Shown piece after piece: positions 14,506-17,337 of a stretch of DNA of 17,337 nucleotides (within the stretch, counting starts at the first letter, position 1; each line of letters opens with the position of its first letter). This DNA comes from Kangiellaceae bacterium. Its GTDB lineage: Bacteria > Pseudomonadota > Gammaproteobacteria > Enterobacterales > Kangiellaceae. Under the pieces are notes generated by a model, which saw only the letters and a list, made by a program, of their open reading frames with translations, had not been told where the DNA came from and did not search any database. The DNA lies in assembly GCA_030148365.1 (NCBI GenBank), contig JASBTO010000239.1, positions 1-17,337 of the forward strand, given 5' to 3'. The translations under genes were made by a program, and so were the position numbers.

Positions 14506-16752
14506 ATGAAAATCATTGCGGTCCTGTTGGCCTTGTTGGGGGTGTCCATGTCGCTGATGGCAAAAGAACTGACGGTGGAGCGAATTTATTCGGATCCGTC
14601 TTTGACGGGACCGGCGCCGCGGGCCATCAAGCTGGCTCCGGACGGCTCCCGGGTCACCTACCTGAAGAACAAGGTCGACGATCAGAAGCGCTATGATCTC
14701 TGGGAGTATCATTTCCGCGACGGCAAGTCGCGCATGCTGGTGGATTCGCTGCTCCTGGGACCCGCGGAGGAGCAACTCTCCGATGAGGAGAAAGCGCGCC
14801 GCGAACGTCAGCGCCTGTTCGCGACCGGCATTGTCGATTACTTCTGGAGTCGGGACAGCCGCGCCCTGGTGTTCCCCCTTGGCGGCGATATCTTTCATTA
14901 CGAACTGGACAAAAAGCCCGCGGAAGCGGTCTCGCAACTGACCGGTACCGATGCCTATGAAACGGACATCAAGTTATCGCCGGACGGCAAACATGTCGCC
15001 TTTATCCGGGAGCAGAATCTGTATGTCGTGGAGATTGCTTCCGGCAAGGAAAAGCAGCTGACGTTTGACGGCAAGGGCACCGTGAAAAACGGCATGGCGG
15101 AATTCGTCGCCCAGGAAGAAATGGATCGGGACACCGGTTACTGGTGGTCACCGGACAGTCGGAAAATCGCCTTTGCACGGATTGATGAAAGTAACGTCGA
15201 GGTCGAGAAGCGTTACGAAATCAACGCGGATTCATTCACGGTTTTCGAGCAGCGCTATCCCCGTACCGGCACCGCGAATGTCGACATCCGGATCGGTGTG
15301 CTGCCAGTGTCAGGCGGCGACACCCGCTGGCTGGATCTGGGCGAGGAACAGGATATCTACGTGGCGCGGGTCAGCTGGTTGCCGGACAGCCGGCGGGTCG
15401 CGATCCAGCGACAGAGCCGGGATCAGAAAACCCTCGACCTGCTGCTCGCCGACGCCGGCAGTGGCAAGAGCCGCGTATTGCTCACGGAAACCTCAGACAG
15501 CTGGCTCAATCTCAATGACGACCTGACCTTTCTGAAATCACGTCCCGGTTTTATCTGGGGCTCAGAGCGCAGCGGTTACAAGCACCTGTACCTGTATGAT
15601 CTCGACGGCAAGCTGATCCGTTCGCTGACCCGGGGTGACTGGGTCGTCGAGAAAATACTTGGCGTCGACGAGGCAAAAGGGCGGGTCTATTTCAGCGCCA
15701 ATCAGTCATCGCCCCTGGAGCAGCACTTTTATTCGGTACCCCTGGCGGGTGATGCCGTGAAGGCACCGGTGCAGATCAGCAAGCGGGAGGGCGTCCACGA
15801 AATCACCCTGGCCGACAGCAAGGATGTCTATGTCGATAATTTCTCCGCGCCCGATGTACCGCCCCGGATCAGCCTGCACCGCATATCCGGCGAGCGTCTG
15901 ACCTACCTTGAAGAAAACCGCCTCGACAAATCCCATCCCTGGTGGCCCTACAGCGAGTCGGAACCGAAAGCGCAATTCGGGCATATTGACGCCGAAGACG
16001 GCCAGCAACTGTATTACCGGCTTTACAAGCCAACGCCTTTTAAGGCTGGAAAGAAGTACCCGGTCATCATTGATGTCTATGGCGGTCCCGGTGCCCAGCG
16101 GGTCCGGAAAACCTGGGTGGCTCGCAATGGCTACTGGCACAAACTGATGGCACAAAAAGGCTTTGTGGTTTTCTCCCTGGACAATCGTGGTGCCACCAAT
16201 CGTGGTACCGGTTTTGAAGCGCCTATTCATCGGCATCTGGGCGTGGTTGAGGTCGCCGATCAGGTGCGCGGCGTGGAGTTTCTCAAAACCCTGCCGTATG
16301 TGGACAGCGATCGGGTCGGCATTTTCGGTTGGAGCTATGGTGGTTATATGACCCTGATGGCCATGATGAAGCGGCCGGAAGTGTTCCACGCCGGCGTATC
16401 GGTGGCGCCGGTGACCGACTGGCGACTCTACGACACCCACTACACCGAACGTTATCTGGGCCACCCCGAGGAAAACCGTACAGGTTACAACAAGAGCAAT
16501 GTGTTTCCGTGGGTGGAGGGACTGCAGGGACCCGTGTTAATCGTTCACGGCATGGCCGATGACAATGTCCTTTTCACCAATTCCACGAAGCTCTACAAGG
16601 TGCTGCAAGACAAGCATATCCCCTTCGAGATGATGAACTACCCCGGCAGCAAGCATTCCATCCATGGCAAGGATGTCCGGATCCATCTGTTCAATACCAT
16701 CACGCGCTTCTTTGAAGAGAAGTTGGGGAAGCCGGGAAGACAGCAACGGTAA
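14506..16752 (+). CDS. Dipeptidyl peptidase IV-like exported serine peptidase (S9B)
   Basis: Protein of 748 residues with a signal peptide (charged M-K, hydrophobic 3-18), so probably periplasmic or outer-membrane associated. The N-terminal beta-propeller (about 40-480) contains A-Q-E-E-M-D-R-D-T-G-Y-W-W-S-P-D, in which Glu204-Glu205 match the double Glu that binds the free N terminus of substrates in DPP IV. The C-terminal alpha/beta-hydrolase domain has Ser610 in G-W-S-Y-G-G-Y, Asp685 in H-G-M-A-D-D-N-V and His717 in S-K-H-S-I-H. The enzyme should release dipeptides from peptide N termini, typically X-Pro or X-Ala, in peptide scavenging. The length fits the bacterial DPP IV family. It has its own promoter and lies divergent from the oxidase operon. 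ATG 14506 follows a modest AGGTG site. No functional link with its neighbours is apparent. Confidence 0.95.
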   Translation: MKIIAVLLALLGVSMSLMAKELTVERIYSDPSLTGPAPRAIKLAPDGSRVTYLKNKVDDQKRYDLWEYHFRDGKSRMLVDSLLLGPAEEQLSDEEKARRERQRLFATGIVDYFWSRDSRALVFPLGGDIFHYELDKKPAEAVSQLTGTDAYETDIKLSPDGKHVAFIREQNLYVVEIASGKEKQLTFDGKGTVKNGMAEFVAQEEMDRDTGYWWSPDSRKIAFARIDESNVEVEKRYEINADSFTVFEQRYPRTGTANVDIRIGVLPVSGGDTRWLDLGEEQDIYVARVSWLPDSRRVAIQRQSRDQKTLDLLLADAGSGKSRVLLTETSDSWLNLNDDLTFLKSRPGFIWGSERSGYKHLYLYDLDGKLIRSLTRGDWVVEKILGVDEAKGRVYFSANQSSPLEQHFYSVPLAGDAVKAPVQISKREGVHEITLADSKDVYVDNFSAPDVPPRISLHRISGERLTYLEENRLDKSHPWWPYSESEPKAQFGHIDAEDGQQLYYRLYKPTPFKAGKKYPVIIDVYGGPGAQRVRKTWVARNGYWHKLMAQKGFVVFSLDNRGATNRGTGFEAPIHRHLGVVEVADQVRGVEFLKTLPYVDSDRVGIFGWSYGGYMTLMAMMKRPEVFHAGVSVAPVTDWRLYDTHYTERYLGHPEENRTGYNKSNVFPWVEGLQGPVLIVHGMADDNVLFTNSTKLYKVLQDKHIPFEMMNYPGSKHSIHGKDVRIHLFNTITRFFEEKLGKPGRQQR

Positions 16753-16754
16753 AA

Positions 16755-16940
16755 GTCGACCGGCATCGACTGCCGGAAAGCACGACGAAGAGTGCCGTCT
16801 CCCCGGCGAAGGCCGGGGTCCATCGGTCAAGGGGGGCACCCGATGTCAGCCGCTGGATTCCGGCCTGCGCTGGAAAGACGGCAAAGGTGGGAGTCGAGCT
16901 GTACTCGTTGCCGGAAAGCTTGAAGAAAACTGCTGTCTCC
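16755..16940. repeat. Imperfect 48-bp direct repeats flanking the hairpin element
   Basis: Positions 16755-16802 and 16893-16940 align without gaps with 34 of 48 identical bases by hand count. The best-kept part is the shared TGCCGGAAAGC core and the GTCTCC end. The copies bracket the inverted-repeat element at 16794-16882, with the left copy running into its left end. No reading frame with coding character runs through. Confidence 0.6.
16794..16882. repeat. Intergenic composite hairpin element with terminal inverted repeats
   Basis: The element is bounded by exact 7-bp inverted repeats, GCCGTCT (16794-16800) and AGACGGC (16876-16882). Inside are two hairpins: CCCCGGC-GAAG-GCCGGGG at 16801-16818, and TTCCGGC-CTGC-GCTGGAA at 16858-16875 with one G-T pair. 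GTCCA and TGGAT next to the inner arms allow longer-range pairing. The segments resemble the dispersed palindromic repeats common between genes in proteobacteria (the TGGATTCCGGCCTGCGC type). There is no U-tract, so it is not a classical terminator. Confidence 0.7.
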
Positions 16941-16963
16941 GGCCGCCGACCATTCTCTGGTGG

Positions 16964-17337
16964 CTAGTTCAGCGCCGCGCTGATCTGGTCCAGCAACTCC
17001 CGGGCATGGCGCAAGGCCGGAAATTCCATGTCAGCGTGTTGCCAGCCTGACAGGGCCTTGTCGATAAAGGATTTGGCGCCGACAAAATCCTGTTTGCGGG
17101 TCAGCAGTTCGGCCATGGCCAGGTTGTATTCCGGGTAGCCGGGGGCCATTTCCAGAATGGTCCGGTAGAGCTGCTCTGCCTCGTCGATGTGTCCGGCTTC
17201 CAGGTGGGTACGGGCGGGCCACTCCAGCACTTCAAGGTTATCAGGATAGAGCTGCATCATGGGTTCGAAAGCCGCGAGAGCCTTTTCATACTCTTCCAGC
17301 GCCAGCCAGGATCTGCCCTTCAGGTAATCAATCTCGG
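16964..17337 (-). CDS. TPR-repeat protein, C-terminal part, cut by right edge
   Basis: The frame stays open to the right edge, so only about 123 C-terminal residues are seen; an internal Met codon at 17260 is not the start. Reading in from the edge, helix-turn-helix repeats of about 34 residues show TPR spacing: a G-R-x-W-L-A-L-E-E-Y-E-K-A-L-A-A-F-E-P unit, then A-R-T-H-L-E-A-G-H-I-D-E-A-E-Q-L-Y-R-T-I-L, then A-E-L-L-T-R-K-Q-D-F-V-G-A-K-S-F-I-D-K-A-L. TPR proteins mediate protein-protein contacts; the partner and cell location cannot be told because the N terminus is missing. It converges with the S9 peptidase gene, with the hairpin element between them. Confidence 0.8.
   Translation of the reverse strand, partial: EIDYLKGRSWLALEEYEKALAAFEPMMQLYPDNLEVLEWPARTHLEAGHIDEAEQLYRTILEMAPGYPEYNLAMAELLTRKQDFVGAKSFIDKALSGWQHADMEFPALRHARELLDQISAALN

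Overview
The window is GC-rich, densely packed DNA from a proteobacterium, most likely a gammaproteobacterium. This is suggested by the aryl-polyene-type fatty acid cassette, the E. coli-like Shine-Dalgarno and sigma70-like sites, and the mix of DPP IV-like peptidase, peroxiredoxin and caa3 oxidase genes. I cannot name the genus from sequence alone. I see no tRNA, rRNA, CRISPR array, insertion sequence or phage gene. No stretch longer than 300 bases lacks a gene.

Layout, left to right. (1) 2-4080, + strand: the 3' end of an aryl polyene (APE) pigment cluster. It holds a DUF3261 protein cut by the left edge, then a ketosynthase, a hotdog dehydratase, a ketoreductase and a second ketosynthase (order apeO-P-Q-R), every junction overlapping by 1-4 bases. 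These enzymes would perform chain elongation, ketoreduction and dehydration on an acyl carrier protein encoded outside the window. (2) 4058-5023, - strand: an EamA/DMT-family exporter whose 3' end overlaps the last ape gene. (3) 5195-6868, + strand: an exported beta-lactamase-fold serine hydrolase with a duplicated C-terminal module, ending at a strong bidirectional terminator shared with (4), a Prx5-type peroxiredoxin (6961-7530, - strand). (5) 7752-8550, - strand: a two-gene unit of an SRPBCC/AHSA1 protein followed by an ArsR-type repressor, with a near-ideal 15-bp inverted-repeat operator over its promoter.

(6) 8647-14294, - strand: a five-gene caa3-type terminal oxidase operon. In transcription order it encodes subunit II fused to cytochrome c, a subunit I-III fusion, a small membrane protein, a Caa3-CtaG assembly factor and a membrane-anchored triheme cytochrome c. 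All reading frames overlap, so they are probably translated in a coupled way. Electrons would pass from the triheme cytochrome (or a soluble one) to the heme c and CuA of subunit II and then to heme a/a3-CuB of subunit I. Subunit I keeps all metal ligands but has lost canonical K-channel residues and both D-channel asparagines, the most interesting protein-level observation here.

(7) 14506-16752, + strand: an exported dipeptidyl peptidase IV-like S9B peptidase with a clear sigma70 promoter, divergent from the oxidase operon. (8) 16753-16963: a non-coding stretch holding an inverted-repeat hairpin element and a diverged 48-bp direct repeat. (9) 16964-17337, - strand: the C-terminal end of a TPR protein that runs off the right edge.

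Most of the window is recognisable biology. I did not find a clear new system. The best candidates for something under-described are the oxidase with its altered proton channels, orphan 125-residue membrane protein and triheme cytochrome, and the ArsR-SRPBCC operator.
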